A stretch of 64,000 nucleotides of DNA from Devosia sp. 1566 (GTDB lineage: Bacteria > Pseudomonadota > Alphaproteobacteria > Rhizobiales > Devosiaceae): positions 4,070,501-4,134,500 of the forward strand of contig NZ_CP034767.1 in the NCBI RefSeq assembly GCF_004005995.1. Reading direction: 5' to 3'. Below, piece by piece: positions 8,129 through 18,079 of the stretch. Under the pieces are notes generated by a model. That model saw only the letters and a program-made list of their open reading frames with translations. It was not told the origin of the DNA and did not search any database. Within the stretch, counting starts at the first letter, position 1. Every line of letters starts with the position of its first letter. The position numbers and the translations under genes are program-made.

Positions 8129-11100
8129 GCGATCGCGGCGAACTTCAGGTTCCGTTCAATACCCGCGCCAACCAAGCCCAGGCGGCAGATCCCGGCCTCT
8201 CGATCTGGGTGTCGGCCAATGCGGGCTCGGGCAAGACCTTCGTGCTCACGCGCCGCGTCCTGCGCCTGTTACTCGCGGGCGTCGATCCTCAGGCTATTTT
8301 GTGCCTGACCTATACCAAGGCGGCGGCCGCCGAGATGCGGCGCCGGGTGGCGCGTGAATTGGCGCGCTGGGCAACCATGGAGGAGCAGGCGCTCGATGAG
8401 GACCTGCGCGAGCTTGAGGGCGCAAGCTTCCGCCCGGCTATGCGCGAGCGCGCCCGCACCCTCTTTGCCCGCGCGCTGGAAACCCCGGGGGGTCTGCGCA
8501 TCAACACCATTCACGCTTTTTGCGAAAGCGTGCTGCATCGGTTTCCACTCGAAGCGCGGGTGCCCTTCGACTTCTCCGTAGTGGAAGATGACACGCGCGA
8601 AGATATGCTGCTCGGCGCCCGCGAAGCGGTGCTGGCCGAAGGCATCGGCGTTGAAGGCGCCGTCGAAACCCTCTTTCGCACCCTTTCCGATGACCAAATC
8701 CGCAAGGCCATTGGCGATGCCCTGGCCGATGCGCGCAAGCTCAAGACCGTGCTGCAGCACCCCGACCGGGCAAGGGCGAATCTCCGGCGCCTGGTGGATG
8801 CCGGCAACCGCTCCAGCGCCGAGGTGGAAGCCGAGCTCCAGAACGATACGCTGCTCGACGCGCTTAGCTGCCGTGATCTCGTGACCATATTTGCCGGCGA
8901 TCCCCTCAAGGGGGTGGGCGCGCGCTTTGTTGACATGCTTGCCCGCTGCAATCCCGATCTGATCACCGCGGGCGAGCTGCGGCGCCTCTTCCTGACGGAT
9001 AAGGGGCCGCGTTCGCGCCTGCTCACGGCCGCCCAACAGGCCAAGCGCCCCGATCTCTTCGATCTGCTGAACCGCGAGCAGGAGCGCGTGGTTCGGCTCG
9101 ATGCGGAATTGAGCAAGCTCGAACTGGTTGAGCGTAGCGAGGCCTTTGTTCAGATCCTGGGCGCTATCCACCAACGCTATGAGGATGCCAAGCGCCGGCA
9201 GTCCAAGCTCGATTTCGACGACCTGGTGGAGCGGCTTGCCGATCTCTTCGAGCGCGAAGCGGGCGAATGGGTGCGCTACAAGCTCGATGCCGGGATCGAT
9301 CACATCCTGGTCGATGAATCCCAGGATACCAATGGCGAGCAATGGCGGGTGGTCAAGGCGATCACCGCCGAGTTCTTTGCCGGTGAAGGGGCGGTGACGC
9401 GGCCGCGTTCCCTTTTCGCCGTGGGCGATCAGAAGCAGTCCATCTATTCATTTCAGGGTGCCCAACCTGAACTCTTTGGCGAAACCGGCCAGCTCTACCG
9501 CCGGCTAGCCGCTGAAGCCGACGCACCCTTCCTACCGGTGCCCCTGCGCACGAGCTTCCGCACCCTACCAGAAATCTTGCAGGCGGTGGACCTCGTCACC
9601 AACAGCCCCGAGATGCGTCAAGCCCTGCTGGAAAACGAGCCGGTGGAGCACCAGGCCGCCCGCACCATGCGGGGTGGTACGGTGACCCTGTGGCCCCCGC
9701 TGCAGCAGCCGGCGGGCGGCAGGGAGGACGATGAGTGGCCCACCAGCGTTCCGCCCATCGAGCAGACCGCGCCACGCCAAGTCGCCGAACGCATTGCCGC
9801 CGAGATCAGCGGCTGGATCAAGAGAGGGCGTCCCCTCACCGGCCGCGGCCGCCCGGTGCGGGCCGACGACGTCCTGATTCTCGTGCAATCACGTGGTCCG
9901 CTTTTTGCCGAGATTATCCGGGCGCTTCGCAAATGGGACCTGCCCACCCCGGGCGCCGACCGGTTGGGGGTCACCAGCCATATCGCGGTCATGGACCTCT
10001 TGGCGCTCTGCGACGTGCTGCTGAATCCCGCCGACGATCTGCAACTGGCGGCCTTGCTGCGCTCGCCCTTGTTCGACATCACCGAGGATGATCTGTTCGG
10101 CCTCAGTCATGGGCGGGCGCAGGGGCAAAGCCTGTGGCGGGCGTTGAGCCGATGTACGATTGCCCCTTGCGCCGAGGCGTACGAACGGCTCCATCGCTGG
10201 CGCGGCGAGCTCGATTTCGAGCGCCCCTTCGAGTTTCTCGCCCAGGTGCTTTATGCTGAAGACGGGCTTGCGCGCTTTCACGCCCGGCTCGGCAGCGAAG
10301 TGGACGACGTGCTGGCCGCGTTACTGGAACTGGCTCTCGCCCACGAGCAGACCGAACAACCTTCGCTGCTGGGATTCGTGGCGGCGATGCGGGGGCTTGG
10401 CGGTACCGTCAAGCGGGAACTGCCCGAATCGGGGGCAGGGGTGCGCATCATGACCGTGCATGGCGCCAAGGGGCTCGAGGCCCCGATTGTAATCCTTGCC
10501 GATGCCGTCAACAAACCACGCCCGCAACAGGTGGGGCGGCCGATCTACCTCGTGCCTGACTATCCCGGCCCGCTCCTGATCCATGCAAGCGGCGCCAACG
10601 GGCATTTGCCCGAAACCTCGCCTCTTAAGCAGCGGATCGATGCCAATCTGCTCAACGAATATTGGCGTAAGCTTTACGTCGGCATGACCCGGGCTGAGGA
10701 CGAGCTTTACCTGACCGGTGCGCTCACTCCCGGGACCGACGCCGGAAAGCAGCTCGAGGGCAGTTGGTATGCAGCCGTGGAAGCCGCCCTCCGCCCGCTA
10801 AGCCAAAGCGTCACCGATACCGATGGCGTTGAAACCGCGCTGGTCTTTCCACGCGATCGCAAGCAACCGGCCGGCTTGGCTGGCGGGACTACCCAAGAGA
10901 CCCAGAGCGCGGGCATGCTTGCGCTTGAGCCTCTGCCACCTTTCCGCGCCATTTCCACCGTCACGCCGGCTGCAGCCGGCACGCAGGGGGCGCCACGTAC
11001 CCCCTTCAGCACCGCGCTTGAAGGGATGCGCGACGCCGAGGCTTCGCGGCGCGAGGGCATTGCGCTCCACGCGTTGCTGCAGCATCTCGGCAGGGTGGAG

Positions 11101-11559
11101 CCCGCGCTTTGGCCCCAGGTTGTGCCGAAGGCCGTCGCGGCGCTCCTGCCCGAGGCGCCGGAACGACAGCCGATCGTGGGCGCCAAGGCTATATCCATCC
11201 TGACTCGGCCCGAGCTGGCGGGGCTCTTCGGCGCCTCGAGCCGCGCGGAGGTGCCGTTTCTGTTTGATGCCGTCCAAAACGGCGCGCCAATTCGGCTGGC
11301 GGGGCGCATGGACCGTATCGTCGTCGATGCCGACAGCGTTCTGGTGATCGACTTCAAATCCGACGCCATCGTTCCTGATGCACCTGAACTAGTGGCGCGG
11401 AACTACCTGACCCAGCTGGGGTTGTATGCACTGGTTGCAGAACAGCTCTTCCCTGGACTGCGGGTGCGGGCCGCCATCCTGTGGACGACGCTGGAATCAT
11501 TGATGTATCTTCCACCCCACCTCTTGCACGAGGCGCGCGAGGGTTTCACCATCCGGTGA
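8125..11559 (+). CDS. addA: Double-strand break repair helicase AddA
   Basis: UvrD/Rep-type helicase-nuclease of the AddAB complex. Visible motifs in order: Walker A ANAGSGKTFVLTRR (near residue 26), the SF1 motif CLTYTKAAAAEM, Walker B LVDESQDTNGEQW (near 395), motif III VGDQKQSIYSFQGA, motif V MTVHGAKGLEAPIV, motif VI YVGMTRAEDELYLTG, and a C-terminal nuclease with GRMDRIVVDADSVLVIDFKSD split across its core. The GTG at 8125, overlapping the addB TGA, is the preferred start because the conserved N-terminus follows at once; this gives 1144 residues. trxA follows after 78 nt. Confidence 0.95.
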   Translation: MSDRGELQVPFNTRANQAQAADPGLSIWVSANAGSGKTFVLTRRVLRLLLAGVDPQAILCLTYTKAAAAEMRRRVARELARWATMEEQALDEDLRELEGASFRPAMRERARTLFARALETPGGLRINTIHAFCESVLHRFPLEARVPFDFSVVEDDTREDMLLGAREAVLAEGIGVEGAVETLFRTLSDDQIRKAIGDALADARKLKTVLQHPDRARANLRRLVDAGNRSSAEVEAELQNDTLLDALSCRDLVTIFAGDPLKGVGARFVDMLARCNPDLITAGELRRLFLTDKGPRSRLLTAAQQAKRPDLFDLLNREQERVVRLDAELSKLELVERSEAFVQILGAIHQRYEDAKRRQSKLDFDDLVERLADLFEREAGEWVRYKLDAGIDHILVDESQDTNGEQWRVVKAITAEFFAGEGAVTRPRSLFAVGDQKQSIYSFQGAQPELFGETGQLYRRLAAEADAPFLPVPLRTSFRTLPEILQAVDLVTNSPEMRQALLENEPVEHQAARTMRGGTVTLWPPLQQPAGGREDDEWPTSVPPIEQTAPRQVAERIAAEISGWIKRGRPLTGRGRPVRADDVLILVQSRGPLFAEIIRALRKWDLPTPGADRLGVTSHIAVMDLLALCDVLLNPADDLQLAALLRSPLFDITEDDLFGLSHGRAQGQSLWRALSRCTIAPCAEAYERLHRWRGELDFERPFEFLAQVLYAEDGLARFHARLGSEVDDVLAALLELALAHEQTEQPSLLGFVAAMRGLGGTVKRELPESGAGVRIMTVHGAKGLEAPIVILADAVNKPRPQQVGRPIYLVPDYPGPLLIHASGANGHLPETSPLKQRIDANLLNEYWRKLYVGMTRAEDELYLTGALTPGTDAGKQLEGSWYAAVEAALRPLSQSVTDTDGVETALVFPRDRKQPAGLAGGTTQETQSAGMLALEPLPPFRAISTVTPAAAGTQGAPRTPFSTALEGMRDAEASRREGIALHALLQHLGRVEPALWPQVVPKAVAALLPEAPERQPIVGAKAISILTRPELAGLFGASSRAEVPFLFDAVQNGAPIRLAGRMDRIVVDADSVLVIDFKSDAIVPDAPELVARNYLTQLGLYALVAEQLFPGLRVRAAILWTTLESLMYLPPHLLHEAREGFTIR

Positions 11560-11637
11560 GTCTGCTTGCTGAAACGCTAGACTCTTCCCAGCTTTGGGAG
11601 CAAACAAAGCACCGCTTTCAACCAAAAGGCAATTTTG

Positions 11638-11961
11638 ATGACCAAACACGTTTCCGACGCCAATTTCGGCGAGGAAGTTCTGAATTCCAAAGAGCCCGTT
11701 CTGGTCGATTTCTGGGCCGAATGGTGCGGGCCCTGCCGGGCGATCGCACCCGTGCTCGATGAGCTGTCGACCGAGTTGGCTGGCAAGGTCAAGATCGTCA
11801 AGCTCAACATCGACGAAAACCCCTCCACCACCGTCAAATACGGCGTTCGCTCCATCCCGACCATGATCTTGTTCAAGGACGGTGAAGCGGCCGACATGAA
11901 GATCGGCGCCGGCACGCCCAAGGCCGGCCTCAGCAAGTGGCTGTCCTCGCACGCCGCCTAA
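11638..11961 (+). CDS. trxA: Thioredoxin 1
   Basis: Cytoplasmic disulfide reductase of 107 residues with the active site WAEWCGPCRA (near residues 28-37) and the cis-proline loop RSIPTM. The ATG at 11638 is preceded in frame by a TTG, but ATG gives the standard thioredoxin length and is 7-8 nt after AAAAGG. It lies 78 nt after addA, the usual alphaproteobacterial position, and ends at a strong intrinsic terminator. Confidence 0.96.
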   Translation: MTKHVSDANFGEEVLNSKEPVLVDFWAEWCGPCRAIAPVLDELSTELAGKVKIVKLNIDENPSTTVKYGVRSIPTMILFKDGEAADMKIGAGTPKAGLSKWLSSHAA

Positions 11962-11989
11962 GCTGATCGACCGATCACGAGATTAGCTG

Positions 11990-12019
11990 ACACCGCCGGA
12001 GCGATCCGGCGGTGTTTTT
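11990..12019 (+). terminator. Intrinsic terminator after trxA
   Basis: A perfect 11-bp stem (ACACCGCCGGA with TCCGGCGGTGT) around a GCGA tetraloop is followed by TTTTT. It ends the MurU-addB-addA-trxA transcript and also separates it from the convergent folC. Confidence 0.92.
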
Positions 12020-12036
12020 GTGTGCGGTGACGCTGC

Positions 12037-13329
12037 TCAGTGGGGCGGCGTGCCATTGAGCGCCAGCGCGTGCCCGGCAAGATAGAGCGAGCCGCAAATC
12101 ACGACCCGCGCGCTCGGAACACCCGCGGCCTTGCGGATCGCGGCGCCAAGCGAGCGCTGGGGGCTGGCCTCAAGGCCAAGTGCCTGGGCGGCTTGCGCGA
12201 TAGCGGAAGCCTCGTGGGCATTGGTTTCGCCGGGAATGGTCAAACCCACAACCTGCGGATTGAATTGCCTGAGGGGCTCAAGGAAGATCGCAGGCGAGCG
12301 GTTGTTCATCATACCCATGATCAGCACCAGCGGGGCTGGGCGCTGGCCCTGGAGAGCCGCCAGCGCGCGGGCCAGTGCGGCAGCGCCATGGGCATTATGG
12401 CCACCATCGAGCCAGAGTTCTGCATCGGGGGGCAAGGCATCGCGCAACTTGCCCGTGAGCGGGGTCATGCGCGCGGGCCAGTAAACCGTCCTCAGCCCCC
12501 TCTCCAGTGCCTGCTTGTCGACCGGCAAACCGAAGCGCCGTACGGCGGCAATGGCGAGGCTGGCATTGTCCACCTGGTGATCGCCAAAAAGGGCTGGCGG
12601 AGGCAGATCGAGGAGGCCATCGCCATCCTGGAACACCAGACGCCCATCTTCCAGATGCCCGTGAAAATCCTCGCCCTGAAAGGCGGGGTGAACGCCAAGC
12701 CGGCGTGCCGCCCGCTCGATCACATCGCGACCTTCGGGCTGCTGATAGCCGATGACGGCCGGGCTGCCGCGCTTGAGAATGCCGGCCTTGCTGACGGCGA
12801 TCTCGGCAATGGTGTTGCCGAGGAATGCCTGGTGATCGAGGTCCACGGGTGTGATAACGACGCCTCGGGGCTGGGCAACGACATTGGTGGTGTCATAGAT
12901 GCCGCCCATGCCCACTTCGAGCAGCAGGAAATCGGCCGGTGTTTCGCTGAATAGCAGGAACGCGGCGGCGGTGGTCACCTCGAAGAGGGTGATGTTTTCG
13001 CCCCCATTGACCCGCTCCACCCGCTCCAGGGCCTCGTTGAGGCGGCGCGTCGGCACGAGCTGCCCACCAAGCCGGATGCGCTCGTTGAAGCGCACGAGGT
13101 GAGGGGAGGTGTAAACATGCACCGATTGCCCCGCGGCCTCCAGAAAGGCGCGCATGAAGGCGATGGTCGAGCCTTTGCCATTGGTGCCCGCGACATGGAT
13201 CACCGGCGGCAGCCGATCCTGTGGCCGCCCCAGCGCCTCAAGCAACCGTTCGATACGCTCCAGCCCCAAATCGATCAATTTGGGATGAAGCCCCGAAAGG
13301 CGTTGTAAAATGAGGTCGGTACGCGACAT
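12037..13329 (-). CDS. folC: Bifunctional folylpolyglutamate/dihydrofolate synthase
   Basis: Adds glutamate to folates and, in the bifunctional form, makes dihydrofolate from dihydropteroate. The 430-residue product carries the Mur-ligase-like P-loop HVAGTNGKGSTIAFM (near residue 45), SPHLVRFNERIR, the metal-binding LLEVGMGGIYDTTNV stretch and the C-terminal WLDGGHNAHGA motif. Length is typical. It is downstream of accD on the same strand with 98 bp between, and an inverted repeat sits in that gap. Confidence 0.95.
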   Translation of the reverse strand: MSRTDLILQRLSGLHPKLIDLGLERIERLLEALGRPQDRLPPVIHVAGTNGKGSTIAFMRAFLEAAGQSVHVYTSPHLVRFNERIRLGGQLVPTRRLNEALERVERVNGGENITLFEVTTAAAFLLFSETPADFLLLEVGMGGIYDTTNVVAQPRGVVITPVDLDHQAFLGNTIAEIAVSKAGILKRGSPAVIGYQQPEGRDVIERAARRLGVHPAFQGEDFHGHLEDGRLVFQDGDGLLDLPPPALFGDHQVDNASLAIAAVRRFGLPVDKQALERGLRTVYWPARMTPLTGKLRDALPPDAELWLDGGHNAHGAAALARALAALQGQRPAPLVLIMGMMNNRSPAIFLEPLRQFNPQVVGLTIPGETNAHEASAIAQAAQALGLEASPQRSLGAAIRKAAGVPSARVVICGSLYLAGHALALNGTPPH

Positions 13330-13361
13330 GGGGCCCCCTGACTGGACGGCACTCCCTAGCC

Positions 13362-13400
13362 CCGATCTCGCCGCCGCTCAAGCGAGCAGCGCGAGATCGG
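13362..13400 (-). repeat. Inverted repeat between accD and folC
   Basis: Ten-base arms CCGATCTCGC (13362-13371) and GCGAGATCGG (13391-13400) enclose a second GC-rich inner stem. No T-run follows on the minus strand, so it looks more like an mRNA-processing or stability hairpin than an intrinsic terminator. Confidence 0.6.
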
Positions 13401-13427
13401 CTGATCAGTCGCAATCAGCGGCTGGCG

Positions 13428-14399
13428 CTATTCGGCATAGGCCGGGGGCTGCGGCCGCGCCTCGTCATCCGCTTCTGCCGCCACCGCCACTTCACGCAGC
13501 GTTACCTGCTGCAGCAGCGGTGAGGACGAGGCGAGTTCCGCTACCGGCTCGGTCTTGGTGAAGATGCCGGCAAGCGAGCCGATGGTGGAGCGCAGATTGT
13601 GGCGGTGCACTACCATGTCGACCATGCCGTGCTCATAGAGATATTCCGAGCGCTGGAAGCCCTCGGGCAGCTTTTCGCGAATGGTCTGCTCGATAACGCG
13701 CGGCCCGGCAAAGCAGATCAAGGCGCCCGGTTCGGCAATATGCACATCGCCCAGCATCGCATAGGACGCGGTAACGCCGCCCGTGGTGGGGTTGGTGAAC
13801 ACGACAAAGAAGGGCAGCCCCGCTTCGCGCAGCCGCAGCACGGCAACCGTGGTGCGCGGCATCTGCATCAACGACAAGATGCCCTCCTGCATGCGCGCAC
13901 CGCCCGAAGCCACAAACAGCACCATCGGCGTTTTGCGCTCAAGTGCCGTTTCCAGCCCGGTAATGATGCCCTGTCCGGCGGCCATGCCGAGCGAGCCGCC
14001 CATGAAGTCGAAGTCCTGCACCGTCACCGTAATCGCGTGACCATAAAGCGTACCGGTGGCGACAATCACCGCATCTTCGTAGCCCGTCTTGACGCGGTTT
14101 TCCTTGAGCCGGTCAGTATAGCGCTTCTGGTCGCGGAACTTCAGCGGGTCCTGCGGCACTGCGGGCACCGGCACCAGGTCATAGCGGCCTTCGTCCATAA
14201 AGGTGGCGAGCCGATCGGCCGGCTTGATCTTCATGTGATAGCCCGAATTGGGCACCACCCACTGATTGGCTTCCAGATCGCGATAGAACACCATCTCGCC
14301 CGACTCGGGGTCCTTGACCCAGAGGTTTTCCGGCGTGTCGCGCTTCGTGTTGAGGAACGAGCGGATTTTCGGGCGGACGAAGTTATCGATCCAGTTCAT
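13428..14399 (-). CDS. accD: Acetyl-CoA carboxylase, carboxyltransferase subunit beta
   Basis: Transfers carboxyl from biotin to acetyl-CoA, the first committed step of fatty acid synthesis. The 323-residue product has the crotonase-like core with [28 protein letters not shown] and [12 protein letters not shown]. The N-terminal zinc-ribbon region is present in outline but all four ligands are replaced: the first knuckle reads [10 protein letters not shown] and the second [10 protein letters not shown], where E. coli has CPxC at both. The C-terminal 35 residues are Ala/Glu-rich and variable. It lies downstream of trpA, the common accD position in alphaproteobacteria. Confidence 0.96.
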   Translation of the reverse strand: MNWIDNFVRPKIRSFLNTKRDTPENLWVKDPESGEMVFYRDLEANQWVVPNSGYHMKIKPADRLATFMDEGRYDLVPVPAVPQDPLKFRDQKRYTDRLKENRVKTGYEDAVIVATGTLYGHAITVTVQDFDFMGGSLGMAAGQGIITGLETALERKTPMVLFVASGGARMQEGILSLMQMPRTTVAVLRLREAGLPFFVVFTNPTTGGVTASYAMLGDVHIAEPGALICFAGPRVIEQTIREKLPEGFQRSEYLYEHGMVDMVVHRHNLRSTIGSLAGIFTKTEPVAELASSSPLLQQVTLREVAVAAEADDEARPQPPAYAE

Positions 14400-14443
14400 G
14401 CGAAAGCCTCGGCGGATTGGTCGCGAAAGGATGGCTTAGGAGA

Positions 14444-14490
14444 CGATTGTGGCATTGTTATCAGCGGCGACCACAATCGCCATTGTGGCG
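14444..14490. repeat. Three ATTGTGG-type repeats between accD and trpA
   Basis: CGATTGTGG (14444-14452), its exact reverse complement CCACAATCG (14471-14479) and a third copy CATTGTGGCG (14481-14490) crowd the 96-bp gap. The outer pair can form a hairpin after trpA, and the last two form a tight CGCCACAATGGCG-type hairpin. No T-run is present. They could be alternating hairpins or a protein site. Confidence 0.45.
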
Positions 14491-14495
14491 AGGTT

Positions 14496-15323
14496 TCACG
14501 CGCGGGCGCGCCGCACGCCGCCGGCAAGGGTCGCCACCAAGTCGCGCACTGCCCCAACGGTTGCGCCGGTGGCCTTGCCGTCCTGCAGCGAATTGCGCAC
14601 CGCGTCCACCAGAACCGAGCCAACCACGATGCCATCGGCATGGCGCCCGATCTCGGCGGCGTCTTCTGCGGTCTTGATGCCAAAGCCAACGGCGACCGGC
14701 AGATTGGTATGGGCCTTGATCCGGTCAACCGCCTCGCCGACAGCGCCGCGCGACTTGATCGCCGATCCTGTCACGCCGGTCATAGATACGTAATACACAA
14801 AGCCGGACGTGTTCTGCAGCACCTTGGGCAGGCGTTTGTCGTCCGTCGTCGGCGTGGTCAGGCGAATGAAGTTGATGCCAGCCGCGAGCGCAGGCAGGCA
14901 CAGCTCCTCATCCTCCTCGGGGGGCAGGTCGACAATAATCAGCCCGTCAACGCCTGCTTCCTTGGCGGCGGCGACAAAACGCTCGACCCCAAAGGAGAAG
15001 ATGGGATTGTAGTAGCCCATCAGCACAACCGGCGTGGTTTCATCCTTACGGCGGAAATCTTCCACCATGCCGAGCACGCCGCGCAAGGTCTGGCCCGAAG
15101 CCAGAGCTCGCTGACCAGCCAACTGAATGGCAACGCCATCGGCCATGGGGTCGGAAAACGGCATGCCCAATTCGATCACATCAGCGCCCGCTTGCGGCAA
15201 GGCCTCGAAGATGGCCTGGCCCGTGGCGAGATCTGGATCCCCCGCCATCACAAAGGTCACGAGCGCCGGGCGGCCCTCGGTCTTGAGCTGGGCAAAACGC
15301 TTGTCGATACGGGATTGAAACAT
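14496..15323 (-). CDS. trpA: Tryptophan synthase alpha chain
   Basis: Cleaves indole-3-glycerol phosphate to indole and glyceraldehyde 3-phosphate. The 275-residue TIM barrel has the catalytic region [33 protein letters not shown] and the phosphate loop VAVGFGIKT...IVVGSVLV. The ATG at 15321-15323 ([14 protein letters not shown]) was chosen over an in-frame ATG 7 codons earlier because homologues begin here. It is 74 nt after trpB. Confidence 0.96.
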   Translation of the reverse strand: MFQSRIDKRFAQLKTEGRPALVTFVMAGDPDLATGQAIFEALPQAGADVIELGMPFSDPMADGVAIQLAGQRALASGQTLRGVLGMVEDFRRKDETTPVVLMGYYNPIFSFGVERFVAAAKEAGVDGLIIVDLPPEEDEELCLPALAAGINFIRLTTPTTDDKRLPKVLQNTSGFVYYVSMTGVTGSAIKSRGAVGEAVDRIKAHTNLPVAVGFGIKTAEDAAEIGRHADGIVVGSVLVDAVRNSLQDGKATGATVGAVRDLVATLAGGVRRARA

Positions 15324-15397
15324 GAATGGTTCCGATGGGAGCAACTGGGCGGTTTAGGAGCAGAAGCGGGCAGCTGTCAACGACAGCCGCTGTCGCG

Positions 15398-16609
15398 TCA
15401 GAGCAGACCCAGGCGTCGGCCAACGCTCTCCACATCCTTGTCACCCCGGCCCGAGAGGCATAGCACCACCGACTGCTCCTTCGGCATCGTGGGGGCAAGC
15501 TTGATCACCTGCGCCAGGCCATGGGCCGATTCCAGCGCCGGGATGATGCCCTCTAGCCGGGTACACAGCTGGAAGGCTTCGACGGCTTCGGTGTCCGTGA
15601 TGGGCACATAGGTGACGCGCTGGGTGTCGTGCAGGAAGGAGTGCTCGGGTCCGACGCCGGGATAATCGAGGCCGGCCGAAATCGAGTGACCTTCAAGGAT
15701 CTGCCCGTCGCGATCCTGCAGCAGATAGGTGCGGTTGCCGTGCAGCACGCCGGGACGGCCGCCAGTCATCGACGCCGCATGGCCGTTCTCCACCTCAATG
15801 CCATGGCCGCCGGCCTCGGCGCCATAGATCGCGACCTCCGGATCATCAAGGAAAGCATGGAAGGTACCGATGGCATTGGAGCCGCCGCCCACGCAGGCCA
15901 CGATCGCTTCGGGCAGCTTGCCCTCGGCCTGCCGGAACTGTTCCTTGAGTTCAGTGCCGATCACCGACTGAAAATCGCGCACCATCTCAGGATAGGGGTG
16001 GGGACCCGCGGCAGTGCCGATCAGGTAATATGTGGACTCCACATTGGTAACCCAGTCGCGCAGCGCCTCGTTCATCGCGTCCTTGAGCGTGCCCGCTCCG
16101 GCAGTGACGGGCCGCACTTCAGCGCCCAGCATCTTCATGCGCAACACGTTCGGCATCTGCCGCTCGACATCTGTCGCACCCATGAAGATGGTGCAGGGCA
16201 GATTGAACTTGGCGCAAACGGTAGCGGTCGCCACACCGTGCTGCCCCGCCCCGGTCTCTGCGATGACGCGCGTCTTGCCCATGCGGCGTGCGAGCAGGAT
16301 CTGCCCCAGACAATTGTTGATCTTGTGCGAGCCGGTATGGTTCAGCTCTTCACGCTTGAACCACACCTTGGCTCCACCAAGATGCTCAGTTAGCCGCTCG
16401 GCAAAATAAAGCGGGCTCGGCCGGCCGGCGTAATGGGTCGACAGGTCGTTCAGTTCGGCGGCAAAGGCCGGATCTTTTTGCGCGGCGCGATAGGCAGCCT
16501 CCAGATCCAAAATCAGCGGCATCAGCGTTTCGGCAACGAACCGGCCGCCATATGGGCCAAATCGGCCCGCTTCATCAGGGCCATTGCGTAAAGAGTTGAT
16601 GCCGTCCAT
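15398..16609 (-). CDS. trpB: Tryptophan synthase beta chain
   Basis: PLP enzyme that condenses indole with serine. The 403-residue product has the PLP lysine in [19 protein letters not shown] (near residue 95), [12 protein letters not shown], the phosphate cradle [10 protein letters not shown] and LSGRGDKD near the end. Length is standard. It stands between trpF (83 bp upstream) and trpA, the usual trpFBA group. No leader-peptide attenuator is apparent before it. Confidence 0.97.
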   Translation of the reverse strand: MDGINSLRNGPDEAGRFGPYGGRFVAETLMPLILDLEAAYRAAQKDPAFAAELNDLSTHYAGRPSPLYFAERLTEHLGGAKVWFKREELNHTGSHKINNCLGQILLARRMGKTRVIAETGAGQHGVATATVCAKFNLPCTIFMGATDVERQMPNVLRMKMLGAEVRPVTAGAGTLKDAMNEALRDWVTNVESTYYLIGTAAGPHPYPEMVRDFQSVIGTELKEQFRQAEGKLPEAIVACVGGGSNAIGTFHAFLDDPEVAIYGAEAGGHGIEVENGHAASMTGGRPGVLHGNRTYLLQDRDGQILEGHSISAGLDYPGVGPEHSFLHDTQRVTYVPITDTEAVEAFQLCTRLEGIIPALESAHGLAQVIKLAPTMPKEQSVVLCLSGRGDKDVESVGRRLGLL

Positions 16610-16692
16610 GGGGTCTCGCCAATCGATCGCGGAGCAGAAAGGAAGCCGGAGCTTGCCGCTTCAATAGGCCCTGCAACGTCCCAATTGCAAAC

Positions 16693-17340
16693 TCAAAGCG
16701 CAGCGCGGGCGTTCCGGATAAAGGCTTCGACCAGGCGCTTGTCCTTGACGCCGGGCGCTGATTCCACACCCGAGGACACATCGACGCCCATCGGGCGCAC
16801 CGTCTGGATGGCGTCGGCCACCGTGGTGGGGGTCAGTCCGCCCGAAAGCATGAAGGGAATTGCGGGGTCGAGCGCCCGGAGCAAGGACCAGTCAAAGGTT
16901 TCCCCCAGCCCGCCGGGACGGTCGGCTCCCTTGGGCGGCTTGGCATCGAGCAGAATGCGATCCGCTACATCGGCAAACCCGGACACATTGGCGACATCGT
17001 CGGCAGACCCGATCGGCACCGCCTTGATAATCTCAACGCCCGCTTCAGCGCGGATCGCAGCGACGCGGTGCGGGCTTTCGGGCCCATGCAACTGGATCCA
17101 GTCTGGGCCGAGCGCCGCTACTTCCGCAACGCAGGAATTGTCCGGATTGACCAGCAACACGCTGCTCTCGATCCGGCCGCGAGCCGTGGAAATCAGCCCG
17201 GCAATATCCTCGATGGTGCAGTGGCGCGGCGAGCGCACGAAATGCACGAAGCCCACCATGTCGGCGCCTGCCTCAATGACGGTTTCCAGCATTTCAGTGG
17301 TTTTGATGCCGCAAATCTTGATGATGAGGGGGTCTACCAT
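16693..17340 (-). CDS. trpF: Phosphoribosylanthranilate isomerase
   Basis: Converts N-(5-phosphoribosyl)anthranilate to the ribulose form in tryptophan synthesis. The 215-residue barrel starts with the catalytic motif IKICGIKTTEML (Cys near residue 10) and has GFVHFVRSPRH, LLDAKPPKGADRPGGLGETFDW and LSGGLTPTTVADAI; GVDVSSGVESAPGVKD is the phosphate-binding end. It heads the trpFBA genes and follows the lapA-like gene by 32 nt. Confidence 0.95.
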   Translation of the reverse strand: MVDPLIIKICGIKTTEMLETVIEAGADMVGFVHFVRSPRHCTIEDIAGLISTARGRIESSVLLVNPDNSCVAEVAALGPDWIQLHGPESPHRVAAIRAEAGVEIIKAVPIGSADDVANVSGFADVADRILLDAKPPKGADRPGGLGETFDWSLLRALDPAIPFMLSGGLTPTTVADAIQTVRPMGVDVSSGVESAPGVKDKRLVEAFIRNARAAL

Positions 17341-17372
17341 CGCCTGTCACGAATTGGGGGGCAAGCTGCGCA

Positions 17373-17735
17373 TCAGCGCAGTTCCAGAAGATCGTCGACT
17401 TCAGCAAGGGGAGCGTTTGCGCCCGCTGCCGGGGTTTTGCGCAAGCTTTCAAGCTCGCTTTGAAAGGCATAGGCTTCACGCCGCCAATGCCGCTCGCCAC
17501 TGCGATGGCGAGCCTGGGCGAACCAGGTGGCAATACCCCCCAGGAGCACGCCCACCAGCAACACGACATACAGTACGACGAACAACGGCACGCCATAACC
17601 GGGTGTCGCCATGGATTCGACCGGCACGAACGGGTTGAAGTTGATCAGCACGAAATGGCGGTTGGCCAGCGCGAACACGATCAAGAGGGCGCATAGCGGC
17701 ACCAGAACCAGCCAGCCGACGATTTTCTTGACCAT
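17373..17735 (-). CDS. LapA-domain (DUF1049) inner-membrane protein
   Basis: A 120-residue protein with two hydrophobic segments, about residues 5-25 (VGWLVLVPLCALLIVFALA) and 48-70, followed by a basic turn and a cytoplasmic coiled-coil-like tail. This is the LapA/YciS-type layout; E. coli LapA assists control of LPS synthesis. In alphaproteobacteria such a gene often lies between ihfB and trpF, as here. A direct role in LPS assembly is inferred from the family and is not shown by context. Confidence 0.8.
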   Translation of the reverse strand: MVKKIVGWLVLVPLCALLIVFALANRHFVLINFNPFVPVESMATPGYGVPLFVVLYVVLLVGVLLGGIATWFAQARHRSGERHWRREAYAFQSELESLRKTPAAGANAPLAEVDDLLELR

Positions 17736-17763
17736 AAAAGCGCTGCCTTAGGCTGTGTGCCCG

Positions 17764-18045
17764 TTACGAACGGTTTAGCCGCTCGCGGATTTCTTTGCCA
17801 GCCTTGAACTGGGGAACGTATTTCTCCCCCACATCCACCTGCTCGCCAGTACGCGGATTGCGCCCGAGGCGCGCCGGCCGGTTCTTGACCGAAAAGGCCC
17901 CGAACCCACGCAGTTCCACCCGGTCGCCCCGCGCCATTGCATCGCCGATCTCATCCAGAATGGCATTGACGATGTTTTCGATATCGCGCTGGAACAGGTG
18001 CGGATTTTCGGCCGCAAGTTTCTCGACGAGTTCCGACTTGATCAT
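17764..18045 (-). CDS. ihfB: Integration host factor subunit beta
   Basis: DNA-bending nucleoid protein of 93 residues. It starts [15 protein letters not shown] and has the beta-arm signature [21 protein letters not shown] with the DNA-intercalating proline in the arm. The ATG at 18043-18045 gives the standard length and N-terminus; sequence further upstream belongs to the sppA 3' region. Lies between sppA and the lapA-like gene. Confidence 0.96.
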   Translation of the reverse strand: MIKSELVEKLAAENPHLFQRDIENIVNAILDEIGDAMARGDRVELRGFGAFSVKNRPARLGRNPRTGEQVDVGEKYVPQFKAGKEIRERLNRS

Positions 18046-18079
18046 GTTTGGCTCCGAAGGTGCCCTAATCCGTCCCCAC

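Noticed and set aside
13599-15611. A 670-codon open frame on the plus strand across accD, trpA and trpB
   Set aside because: Crosses three certain genes and their gaps on the other strand; typical codon-bias shadow.
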